From Methanobacteriota archaeon (lineage in GTDB: Archaea; Thermoplasmatota; Poseidoniia; Poseidoniales; Thalassarchaeaceae), in NCBI GenBank assembly GCA_014384685.1, contig JACNFL010000139.1:1-5820 (forward strand): a stretch of DNA of 5,820 bases. The letters run 5' to 3'. Below, in pieces: positions 1-5,820 of the stretch. A program made the position numbers and the translations under genes. Numbering within the stretch: position 1 is the stretch's first letter; every line of letters starts with the position of its first letter. The notes under the pieces were generated by a model that worked only from the letters and a program-made list of their open reading frames with translations, was not told the DNA's origin and made no database searches.

Positions 1-1620
1 TTAGCGTGTGATGCAATTGGGGGTGTCGGTAACGTTGGTTTTGAACAGAATAATGTAGGGATTTCACGATATAGTTACACTTCTGGTAGTTGGTTAGCAT
101 CTATTTCGGAGACAACAAATGGTATCATGCCGGACCAAGTTTTCCCCGATGGAATGCGCTGGGATAACGGTGTTTTGATGGTTTCACACACCGATGAAGA
201 TGGTGGTTCTGGGGGAATTTCAAGAATTGCTGCAAGTGGTGGTCAACTTGGTTCAGGAATGAAAATTGATGTGGGCACTCAGGCATCTAGTATGGAAGTT
301 AGACCTTCTAACAGCAATCAAGTTGATTGGATGATAGGTAGGCCAGGGGGGGATTCAGGATACAACAGAATTGACACCATTAACTCAACAGGATTGCACA
401 AAGGTGCGGTTGATATTCTAGCAGGATTATCTAGTGGAAGAATGCTTGAGGTTACTTTCAGCGGAACGGATGTTTGGCTTACATCTGCAGATGATTCTCA
501 ACAGTATTCAGGCTCCTCAATTCTACATGGGGAACTACTCTCAAATGGTACAATTGAGTGGATAGAAGCGTATCCATTTGTTTGGGATATTGTCAATGAA
601 ATACTACCAATTAACAATGATTTGTGGGTTACAACAAGTGCAGGACTTTACCATGTTGATATCTCAACAGGACAGATTTCAGGAACACCGGTTCCATTAC
701 ATTATCTGATGGATGGAATCTATCGCTCTGGTAGTGATTTAGTAATCGGACTGATGGGGACAACAACAACATCTGCAGGATTCCAAGTTTACAATTTAAC
801 AACTCAAAGTTGGACGGATGGCTCACTGCTTGCAGGTTTACCATCCAACATCGTTCGTGATTTTGTTGAATATGATAATCGTATTTGGGTTGCAACTTAT
901 GGTGGACTTGGTGTGTGGAATACTACCACGCAAGCATGGGATGATTCTATCACAACTCAAGACGGGCTTCCCGGGCCAATAATTGACAAGATTTGGGTTG
1001 AAGGGTCTGAGTTGATGCTTGCTACACCCGCTGGAATGGTTCGCTGGGATGTGCCCAGTCATTCGGTAGTCGCGACTTATAATGCACAATCTGGGTTGAT
1101 TGGAAACCGTGTCAACGGTATAGCATACGCTTCTACGACAGTAATTACAAGTGGTAATTCAACTATTACATACGGTCCAACATTATTCTTATCTCACAAT
1201 GGTGAGGGCGCTTCAAGGCCTGGGGCGACATCATTTGACCTGACGACAATGGCACCAGGGCAACAGTATCGTGTCGATATGTTGCCGTCAAATGATGTCA
1301 AGGCGATTGCAGCTGATTGGTGGGGTGTGCATGTTGCCACTTTTGAGGAGCCGCTAATGCATTGGAATGCTGGCGCTAATCAGATGGAAACAGGAAATCC
1401 ATCATGGTCGTTTTCAGCGTGGCCAATTAACGATATTCTCAGTGACGGTACAACCTTGGTTGTCCTCAGTAATGGTGGTGTAGATTGGGTTGATATTTCT
1501 TCAAGCCAGCATAATGTAGTGCGTCAAGAATACATGTTCTCGTTGACTGGTGGCTGGGTTGGAGCCAATGGTATTTGGTTGACAACTGCTGATAATGGAT
1601 TATTTGGATTTGGCCCTGCG
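1..1620 (+). other. Beta-propeller region of the large surface protein
   Basis: This part encodes a run of blade-like units, each with a hydrophobic strand of the form (I/L)W(V/L)(A/T)T followed by a Gly-rich turn and a second strand ending in an aromatic residue plus Asp or Asn. Clear units are DLWVTTSAGLYHVD (near 610-660), RIWVATYGGLGVWN (near 880-921), ELMLATPAGMVRWD (near 1009-1050), TLVVLSNGGVDWVD (near 1453-1494) and GIWLTTADNGLFGFG (near 1570-1614). Two are preceded by the GLP motif that marks Reg_prop repeats. About ten units can be recognised, some weak, so one or two propellers are possible. The first blades lie off the left edge. The domain probably binds a partner or ligand outside the cell; no enzymatic residues were recognised. 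Confidence 0.65.
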
Positions 1621-4600
1621 CCAAATTACTTGGATGTTGAGAGGGAATCAATGCGTCGTGCAGATCCGTTGTCAGCGACTTTTTCAGGTAATTCATGGGA
1701 CATTACAAATTCCACTACTCCCGGTCAAAGAATTGCCCTCATTGGTCCAACTAATTCGGTAATTCTACCTAGCCAAGCAAATAGTGCCTCGCCGAATGGA
1801 ATCCCCATTCATCAGATGCCTCTAACTCTATCCAGCCCTGTAGAAGGTGCAGCGGTATGGGTGGCGTCTCATAGTGTGAATTATTCTGGTACGTGGGACC
1901 TCACTAGTTTGAATAGTAATTTAGCCGATGAATTCTCATTAGCAGCACGTCGTGGTACATTAACACAAGAAGGACGTGACTTACACATTCGTTTACATAG
2001 CCCACTAAATGGCACTTTAGAAATACGCATCATGTATGACTGGACTCGCTCAGAATCGCCAATTGAATTGTTAGATTTATTTGACCGCCCTGATGATGGT
2101 GGTGGCGTATTAGTTGCTGAGTGGACTCCAAGCCAAGATAGTGGTTGGGAGGCATATCGAATTTATTTGCAAGAAGGAAACTGGAGTTCAATGCCAACAT
2201 CGGCTGACCTAGCAATGCGAGCACCCGATGCACGAATCCCAATGTGGTCCACAACTCTAGCAGAAATTGCTACTGTAAACGGTGTACCAATTATTGATGG
2301 TGTAGATATTTATGGAGTTGCTCTGATTGAATATGATGACGGCACTCTTGGTGAACCATCACCTGTTATGGGTCCCGCTTCAGCCAGTGATGAGGTACCA
2401 AATCCTCCTGCATGGGCTAACGCAGGTCCTGCAGAAGGTGGAGCAGATGGGGACCTCTATGTTGAGTGGAGCAAGTGTACTGCAATTGATCACGCGGGGA
2501 CAAGAATTTGGGCGGTAACTCAAGAAATTACTGATGCAGTAGGTCTGCCATCTCAAGATAGCGATATCAATGCGCAATCAAATAGTACTGTTTTGCAACT
2601 TGAAAAAGGTCAACCGTATTGGGTTGCATTAACTTGTGTTGATGAAGGTGGACTTCACGACCCAGCAAATGCAACAATCATTGGTCCAGTGGTCCCAACA
2701 GGGGGAATCAACGATGGCATTCCACCAAATCCTGTTGAAAACATCACTGCATACGATACCCCTGAAGATGAAGGAGGTAGAATCACTGTGGAATGGACAC
2801 CAAATAATGAGGACGATTGTGCTTGGCATACAATTCTCGTAAGACCATCACTAGCTGATGAAATGACTCCTACTAGAGCAGCAGACTTTGCTAATGCAAC
2901 AATTGTTGCTGATTGTACAACGAACTCAACCATCATCTCTCATTGGGGTGCAACACCTCTAGAGGACAATACCCCGTATTGGGTAACTGTCGTAGCGTTT
3001 GATGCGTGGGGCAATGGTGATTATGGAAATGTTACTGTTGTCCAAGCAACGCCTGAAAAGAACCTCCGTGGTACCGATCCACCAGGACGTGTGCAGAACC
3101 TATCAGCATGGGACCACCCTCAAGATAAGGGCGAGGCTATTGATGTCAGTTGGGCTGCAACAGATGTTGACGACTTTGGTTACTATGTCATTTGGGCGAG
3201 TAGTCAACCAGTGGATAATTTGGCTGCCACATGGGCAAGATGCAAAGATGATGTGAGTGCTTGTGGAGCAGTAAAGATGGATATTCAATATCCAATAAAT
3301 TCAGAACAAGGATTGATTGGTTTAACTCTAACAAAAGCCCTCTATGATGGCGATAGTGTTGAGAATTCAGATCCTGATACTATTCGCGCCAATGTTCCAC
3401 TTTCAGTAACTGTAACAATTCATGATTTGTACGGTTCAGCATTCTTGACTGGTTTACCTTCAGTAGTGGTAACACCAATAGATAATCGCGATGATATCAT
3501 TGCTCCTGACCGCTTGCAGGCACCAATTGTAACAGATGTTCCCAATGATAATGGGACTGCAGTTTATGTTGAGTTTGAACTGAGCGATGCTAGTGATATT
3601 GACCATTATGAGGTATATTCTGATATTATTGCCTACACAAGTAGTGGTCATAGACAGCCAATTATGATTCTTGACCGTATTGTTGAACAACCAATTATGG
3701 TTGAAATGATTGATGGTGGAGCAGCCATCATGTCAGGAATCCCTGTTCATATTGCAATTGTTCCTGTTGATTCGTCTGGCAATGCTCACCGCGACTTGTT
3801 GAATGTTGGTTCAGGCAAGGCAATTGATAACTCAGGCGATGACCCTGGCGGACATCTTCCAGATGTCGATTTCACTGTGCAATGGAGTGAAGATGGCGGG
3901 GCAATTGAAATTGATTGGCAAGAAATAGTTAGAACAGATATTCGCAGTTATCGAATATATGTTAGCGATTCACGCTTCGAGAACACCGATGAAGCGGATA
4001 TGGCTAAGGGTGGAATCATCGGTACTTTCTGGTCATTAGAAGAATTCAATGAGACATCACCATACGATAATTCAACACACTGGTTCATCGCAGTATCAGC
4101 CTATGACGGTAACGCTTGGAAGCACTTGGTACAAGCCAAGGAATTGAAGCCTTACAAAGCACCATCTGATGGTGGTGGTGATGGCAGTAATGATGGCGAA
4201 GCAAGTTCTGGTTTGTTTGACTTAATTGATATGAATACATTACTTACAATTCTCCTTTCACTAGCTATTGTTACCGTTCTGTTGTTGGCTATTCGTGGAC
4301 GTAGTAATCGTTCAAGAAATGAAGCATTAGAACTTGCTCATGCGGCTTGGGGATTACCTCAAGAAGAAGGTTGGGGAGATAACGAAGATGGTGAAGTCTC
4401 TCGTGGCCCTGATGTTGATTTGGCTGGAACATTGATGCCGGCAGCATCTCAGATTGAAGCATCAAAAGAATCTCCAGTAGCAAGTACACCTCAAGAGACG
4501 CAGTCAGGCTTTACTCAACAAGTAGAGGCACCACCAACAGACGCCAGCAGACGTCTTGCTGAATTATCAGATGACTTGTTTGGTGATACTGCATCAAGTA

Positions 4601-4653
4601 GCCCATCTAGTGGTGATAGTGAACTCGATTCATTGATTGATGATCTATTGTGA
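1..4653 (+). CDS. Large membrane-anchored surface protein: beta-propeller, fibronectin III-like repeats, C-terminal TM helix (5' partial)
   Basis: The frame is open from base 1 to the TGA at 4651-4653 (1550 codons seen), so the true start lies upstream. The ATG at 127 is not a credible start: the 42 codons before it are open and propeller-like, no ribosome binding site precedes it and no signal peptide follows it. Residues below count from base 1. About 1-540 carry repeated blade motifs of the two-component-regulator-propeller type, such as GLPSNIVRDF then IWVATYGGLGVW (279-307), and DLWVTTSAGLYHVD and ELMLATPAGMVRWD. Residues 541-686 are beta-rich and unassigned. About 687-1388 hold six FN3-like repeats. 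A Gly/Asp/Ser linker precedes one hydrophobic helix (about 1413-1431) followed by RGRSNRSR, which predicts an outside N-terminus and an inside C-terminus. I count about 19 N-X-S/T sequons outside the membrane, consistent with a glycosylated surface protein. The acidic tail ends in LDSLIDDLL. An adhesion, binding or cell-envelope role is inferred; the ligand is unknown. No catalytic motif was seen. Confidence 0.9.
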   Translation, partial: LACDAIGGVGNVGFEQNNVGISRYSYTSGSWLASISETTNGIMPDQVFPDGMRWDNGVLMVSHTDEDGGSGGISRIAASGGQLGSGMKIDVGTQASSMEVRPSNSNQVDWMIGRPGGDSGYNRIDTINSTGLHKGAVDILAGLSSGRMLEVTFSGTDVWLTSADDSQQYSGSSILHGELLSNGTIEWIEAYPFVWDIVNEILPINNDLWVTTSAGLYHVDISTGQISGTPVPLHYLMDGIYRSGSDLVIGLMGTTTTSAGFQVYNLTTQSWTDGSLLAGLPSNIVRDFVEYDNRIWVATYGGLGVWNTTTQAWDDSITTQDGLPGPIIDKIWVEGSELMLATPAGMVRWDVPSHSVVATYNAQSGLIGNRVNGIAYASTTVITSGNSTITYGPTLFLSHNGEGASRPGATSFDLTTMAPGQQYRVDMLPSNDVKAIAADWWGVHVATFEEPLMHWNAGANQMETGNPSWSFSAWPINDILSDGTTLVVLSNGGVDWVDISSSQHNVVRQEYMFSLTGGWVGANGIWLTTADNGLFGFGPAPNYLDVERESMRRADPLSATFSGNSWDITNSTTPGQRIALIGPTNSVILPSQANSASPNGIPIHQMPLTLSSPVEGAAVWVASHSVNYSGTWDLTSLNSNLADEFSLAARRGTLTQEGRDLHIRLHSPLNGTLEIRIMYDWTRSESPIELLDLFDRPDDGGGVLVAEWTPSQDSGWEAYRIYLQEGNWSSMPTSADLAMRAPDARIPMWSTTLAEIATVNGVPIIDGVDIYGVALIEYDDGTLGEPSPVMGPASASDEVPNPPAWANAGPAEGGADGDLYVEWSKCTAIDHAGTRIWAVTQEITDAVGLPSQDSDINAQSNSTVLQLEKGQPYWVALTCVDEGGLHDPANATIIGPVVPTGGINDGIPPNPVENITAYDTPEDEGGRITVEWTPNNEDDCAWHTILVRPSLADEMTPTRAADFANATIVADCTTNSTIISHWGATPLEDNTPYWVTVVAFDAWGNGDYGNVTVVQATPEKNLRGTDPPGRVQNLSAWDHPQDKGEAIDVSWAATDVDDFGYYVIWASSQPVDNLAATWARCKDDVSACGAVKMDIQYPINSEQGLIGLTLTKALYDGDSVENSDPDTIRANVPLSVTVTIHDLYGSAFLTGLPSVVVTPIDNRDDIIAPDRLQAPIVTDVPNDNGTAVYVEFELSDASDIDHYEVYSDIIAYTSSGHRQPIMILDRIVEQPIMVEMIDGGAAIMSGIPVHIAIVPVDSSGNAHRDLLNVGSGKAIDNSGDDPGGHLPDVDFTVQWSEDGGAIEIDWQEIVRTDIRSYRIYVSDSRFENTDEADMAKGGIIGTFWSLEEFNETSPYDNSTHWFIAVSAYDGNAWKHLVQAKELKPYKAPSDGGGDGSNDGEASSGLFDLIDMNTLLTILLSLAIVTVLLLAIRGRSNRSRNEALELAHAAWGLPQEEGWGDNEDGEVSRGPDVDLAGTLMPAASQIEASKESPVASTPQETQSGFTQQVEAPPTDASRRLAELSDDLFGDTASSSPSSGDSELDSLIDDLL
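2059..4164 (+). repeat. Six degenerate fibronectin type III-like protein repeats
   Basis: Six units share a core of D-x-P-x-D-x-G-G, then an alternating strand ending in EW, SW, EF or DW, an acidic turn, and a Y-x-(I/V)-(Y/W) strand. Approximate limits are 2059-2394, 2398-2700, 2722-3060, 3079-3480, 3502-3795 and 3853-4164. Examples are DRPDDGGGVLVAEW, DTPEDEGGRITVEW, DHPQDKGEAIDVSW and SEDGGAIEIDW. Several also carry a late PYWV-(A/T)-(L/V) or HWFIAVSAYD strand, as expected of an FN3 fold. Units two, three and four each contain exactly two cysteines (residues 826/879, 940/972, 1081/1088). Unit four is longer, about 134 residues, so it has an insertion. The repeats are conserved at protein level only; no long DNA repeats are visible, which suggests old duplications. 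They probably act as a stalk between propeller and membrane. Confidence 0.7.
4237..4293 (+). other. Single C-terminal transmembrane helix of the surface protein
   Basis: Nineteen uncharged residues (about 1413-1431, TLLTILLSLAIVTVLLLAI) follow a Gly/Asp/Ser linker and are followed directly by a basic RGRSNRSR patch. By the positive-inside rule the helix exits into the cytoplasm, which places the propeller and FN3 repeats outside and leaves an acidic, Ser/Pro/Gln-rich, probably disordered tail of about 119 residues inside. Confidence 0.85.
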
Positions 4654-4677
4654 CCCAATTCTTCAAGGTGAGCATTG

Positions 4678-4698
4678 ATGGGTACGAGCCCCTCGTAG
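4678..4698 (+). other. Possible six-codon leader mini-ORF (MGTSPS) between the two genes
   Basis: AAGGTGA (4665-4671) lies 6 bases before an ATG at 4678 that reads six codons to a TAG at 4696-4698. The mini-ORF covers the whole 4683-4697 hairpin and ends at the ribosome binding site of the aminotransferase gene. This may be coincidence in a 60-base gap; it has no codon bias for any one amino acid that would suggest attenuation. Low-confidence candidate. Confidence 0.2.
4683..4697 (+). promoter_or_regulatory. Perfect 6-bp hairpin just before the ribosome binding site of the next gene
   Basis: TACGAG (4683-4688) and CTCGTA (4692-4697) are exact reverse complements separated by CCC. The right arm ends on the first A of the AGGAGAG ribosome binding sequence, so the folded stem would abut it. 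It lacks a following T-run and is therefore not a classical terminator. It could modulate translation of the downstream gene or be chance; a 6-bp stem is short. Confidence 0.35.
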
Positions 4699-4703
4699 GA
4701 GAG
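4697..4703 (+). promoter_or_regulatory. Ribosome binding site for the class IV aminotransferase gene
   Basis: AGGAGAG lies 10 bases before the ATG at 4714. A second anti-SD match, GGTGAT at 4705-4710, lies only 3 bases before the ATG. Together they support the ATG at 4714. The nearby ATG at 4709 is in another frame and stops after two codons. Confidence 0.6.
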
Positions 4704-4713
4704 TGGTGATGGG

Positions 4714-5508
4714 ATGACCGAACTGGCAAAGAGCTCAGTATTCACCACCTTGAGGTGGGACGGTGGCTTTTCAGTAGCCCATTTCGAAGAACATCTTACT
4801 CGTCTCAAAGAGCATGCATCTCGCTTGTCAATTGAATGGCCGGTTGATGCCCGTGAACAGGCATTAAGTACGATGCTTTCTGTATTTTCAAATATTGAAG
4901 AATCAAATCAAGATGATTGTGTTGGATTAGCAAATTTAAACCTTAATTTGAATGGAGAAATGTCAGCCTCAACTCGATGGAAGCAAATTAATTCTGGTTC
5001 TCATCTTAAGATTACTAGAGTAAGTGCAACCGCAATTCCTGCACCAAGATGGAAAGATGGCATTACGGGGTGTAAACATGGTGATTGGCAACCATACAAG
5101 GATGCAGGAGCACAAGCAGCAGAGAGAGGGTGTGAAATTGCGCTTTTAATTCATAATGAAGCGGTAGTTGACTGCCAATTGGCCACTCCTTTACTTTTGG
5201 ATGATGATGGTACTGCTTGGTACCCAGCACCTTCAGAGGGGGCGCTTGATTCAATTTCGCTTGCTTCCATTCAAAGTCATCTTGAGCGGGAAGGAATCCC
5301 TCTTATTCCTGGCCGTCTAACAAGAAATCTTCTTTCAAGGGCAAGAGCGTTAGTGGCAATAGGTACTGGAATTGGCGTAGTATTAATCACAGAATTAGAT
5401 GGCCAACCGATTGGCAACAATCCCGATAATTTTGCCAACCTTTGTTTTGAATCATTTTACCAAGCGTTAGAATCAGGTTGGACAGATATACAGGAGGAAT
5501 CGTCTTGA
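4714..5508 (+). CDS. pabC: Class IV aminotransferase-like protein, probable aminodeoxychorismate lyase (PabC-like)
   Basis: This 264-residue protein has the usual length of fold-type IV PLP enzymes (PabC, D-amino acid and branched-chain aminotransferases). Features in order: SVFTTLR at 8-14 matches the family's N-terminal GxFETLR strand. HLTRL at 27-31 supplies the Arg (R30) that normally binds the PLP phosphate. K121 in GCKHGD is the candidate Schiff-base lysine. EIALLIHNEAVVD (141-153) matches the strand normally ending in the Glu that contacts the pyridine nitrogen. IGTGIGVVLITELDGQPIG (216-234) matches the C-terminal TGT...V..VDGxxIG segment. Two usual motifs are altered: Glu is replaced by D153 with the following S-x-x-N lost, and GITR becomes DSIS (179-182). 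PabC converts aminodeoxychorismate to p-aminobenzoate and pyruvate. That role is inferred mainly from the PabB-like gene overlapping its 3' end. An aminotransferase or a divergent activity remains possible. It is predicted to be cytosolic; no signal peptide or TM segment is seen. Confidence 0.75.
   Translation: MTELAKSSVFTTLRWDGGFSVAHFEEHLTRLKEHASRLSIEWPVDAREQALSTMLSVFSNIEESNQDDCVGLANLNLNLNGEMSASTRWKQINSGSHLKITRVSATAIPAPRWKDGITGCKHGDWQPYKDAGAQAAERGCEIALLIHNEAVVDCQLATPLLLDDDGTAWYPAPSEGALDSISLASIQSHLEREGIPLIPGRLTRNLLSRARALVAIGTGIGVVLITELDGQPIGNNPDNFANLCFESFYQALESGWTDIQEESS
5492..5497 (+). promoter_or_regulatory. Strong ribosome binding site selecting a TTG start
   Basis: AGGAGG, a near-ideal anti-SD match, sits inside the 3' end of the aminotransferase gene, 7 bases before the TTG at 5505. 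No in-frame ATG or GTG exists near it in the downstream frame, so this site decides the TTG start. Confidence 0.8.
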
Positions 5509-5820
5509 CTGCAAAAAAACAGTGGCCAGTTGATGACAGAGATGGTTTTGCACCGAACCTTCTCGAGTTTCTACGTGAATTAGGACTAATTGGCACATCC
5601 GCAAGTGACTACGGTGGTCCTGATGAACTCCTTCTTCAGTCCAGTGGTCCGATTTCTGTTGATTCTAACTTTACATTTATTGCAGGTCCGCCAATAATCA
5701 GAATCATCTCACAACAACCTTCTAGGATCCGTCAGCCTGAAGCAATTTCAAATGGTTCTGCTTTACAGGGTGAAATCAATTTAGAAGGGCCTAAATCAAC
5801 TTGTGATTGGCGAATTGAGC
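5505..5820 (+). CDS. pabB: Chorismate-binding enzyme N-terminal domain, probable aminodeoxychorismate synthase component I (PabB-like; 3' partial)
   Basis: A TTG start overlaps the preceding stop by 4 bases (TTGA), and the frame stays open for 105 codons to the window edge. The start is supported by AGGAGG 7 bases upstream. Residues 42-68 (LLLQSSGP, then FTFIAGPPIIRI) resemble the N-terminal Anth_synt_I_N signature of TrpE/PabB, in which an LLxS motif is followed by a small loop and an R/N-(F/Y)-(S/T/D)-(F/I)-(I/V)-G/A-x-x-P strand. The LLQSSG form is nearer to the LLHSG of E. coli PabB than to the LLES tryptophan-binding motif of TrpE. PabB adds ammonia to chorismate to give aminodeoxychorismate, the substrate of PabC, so the overlapping upstream gene fits. 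The catalytic chorismate-binding domain lies beyond the window, so TrpE or an isochorismate-type relative cannot be excluded. About 105 of an expected 400-500 residues are seen. Confidence 0.6.
   Translation, partial: MTAKKQWPVDDRDGFAPNLLEFLRELGLIGTSASDYGGPDELLLQSSGPISVDSNFTFIAGPPIIRIISQQPSRIRQPEAISNGSALQGEINLEGPKSTCDWRIE

Noticed and set aside
1..12. LACD at the left edge resembling a lipoprotein lipobox
   Set aside because: The residue before Leu is off the window, Leu would sit at an unusual position of the lipobox, and the following sequence reads as the middle of a propeller blade.
127..129. ATG as the start of the large gene
   Set aside because: The same frame is open without a stop back to base 1 with propeller-like sequence, there is no ribosome binding site before it, and no signal peptide follows it.
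346..352. Run of seven G as a possible phase-variation tract or frameshift
   Set aside because: The frame stays intact across it (RPGGDSG) and the protein continues with propeller motifs; a single 7-base run is weak evidence for slippage.
4165..4209. GGTGGTGGTGATGGC-like low-complexity stretch as a DNA repeat
   Set aside because: It simply encodes the short Gly/Asp/Ser linker before the membrane helix and is not a tandem array of meaningful length.
4600..4713. Archaeal TATA/BRE promoter before the aminotransferase gene
   Set aside because: I see no AT-rich TATA-like box at a suitable distance from the ATG in the gap or the end of the upstream gene, so no promoter can be supported; transcription from upstream is possible.
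4515..4808. Minus-strand 97-codon open frame spanning the gap between the first two genes
   Set aside because: Both ends lie opposite well-supported plus-strand genes, it has no recognisable domain, and it is best explained as the complement of those coding regions.

Overview
This window reads like the genome of a marine planktonic archaeon, most likely Marine Group II (Candidatus Poseidoniales, Thermoplasmatota). That assignment is an inference and rests on three things. One is a very large acidic surface protein with beta-propeller and fibronectin-like repeats, a single C-terminal membrane anchor and a tail ending in an LDSLIDDLL-type acidic motif. The second is a moderate-to-low G+C content. 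The third is tight packing with a TTG start behind a strong AGGAGG ribosome binding site. No rRNA or other marker gene is present to settle it.

Layout. Positions 1-4653 are one continuous plus-strand reading frame, open at the left edge, so the gene starts upstream of the window. It encodes about 1550 visible residues: beta-propeller repeats (about residues 1-540), a beta-rich spacer (about 541-686), six degenerate fibronectin type III-like repeats (about 687-1388), a Gly/Asp/Ser linker, one transmembrane helix (about 1413-1431) and a cytoplasmic tail of about 119 residues. After a 60-base gap that holds a perfect 6-bp hairpin and a possible six-codon mini-ORF comes a complete 264-residue class IV aminotransferase-like gene (4714-5508). 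Its closest role is 4-amino-4-deoxychorismate lyase (PabC). Its stop codon overlaps by 4 bases the TTG start of a third gene (5505 to beyond 5820). The N-terminus of that gene resembles the N-terminal domain of chorismate-using PabB/TrpE enzymes.

How the genes fit together. The second and third genes form a translationally coupled pair that probably makes p-aminobenzoate from chorismate (PabB makes aminodeoxychorismate, PabC releases pABA), for folate or a related pterin cofactor. The large surface protein looks functionally unrelated and is simply the upstream neighbour on the same strand.

I saw no mobile element, CRISPR array, tRNA or rRNA, and no convincing new defence or other multi-gene system. 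The points most worth a second look are the unusual PLP-pocket residues of the PabC-like protein, the short leader between genes one and two, and the repeat and cysteine architecture of the surface protein.
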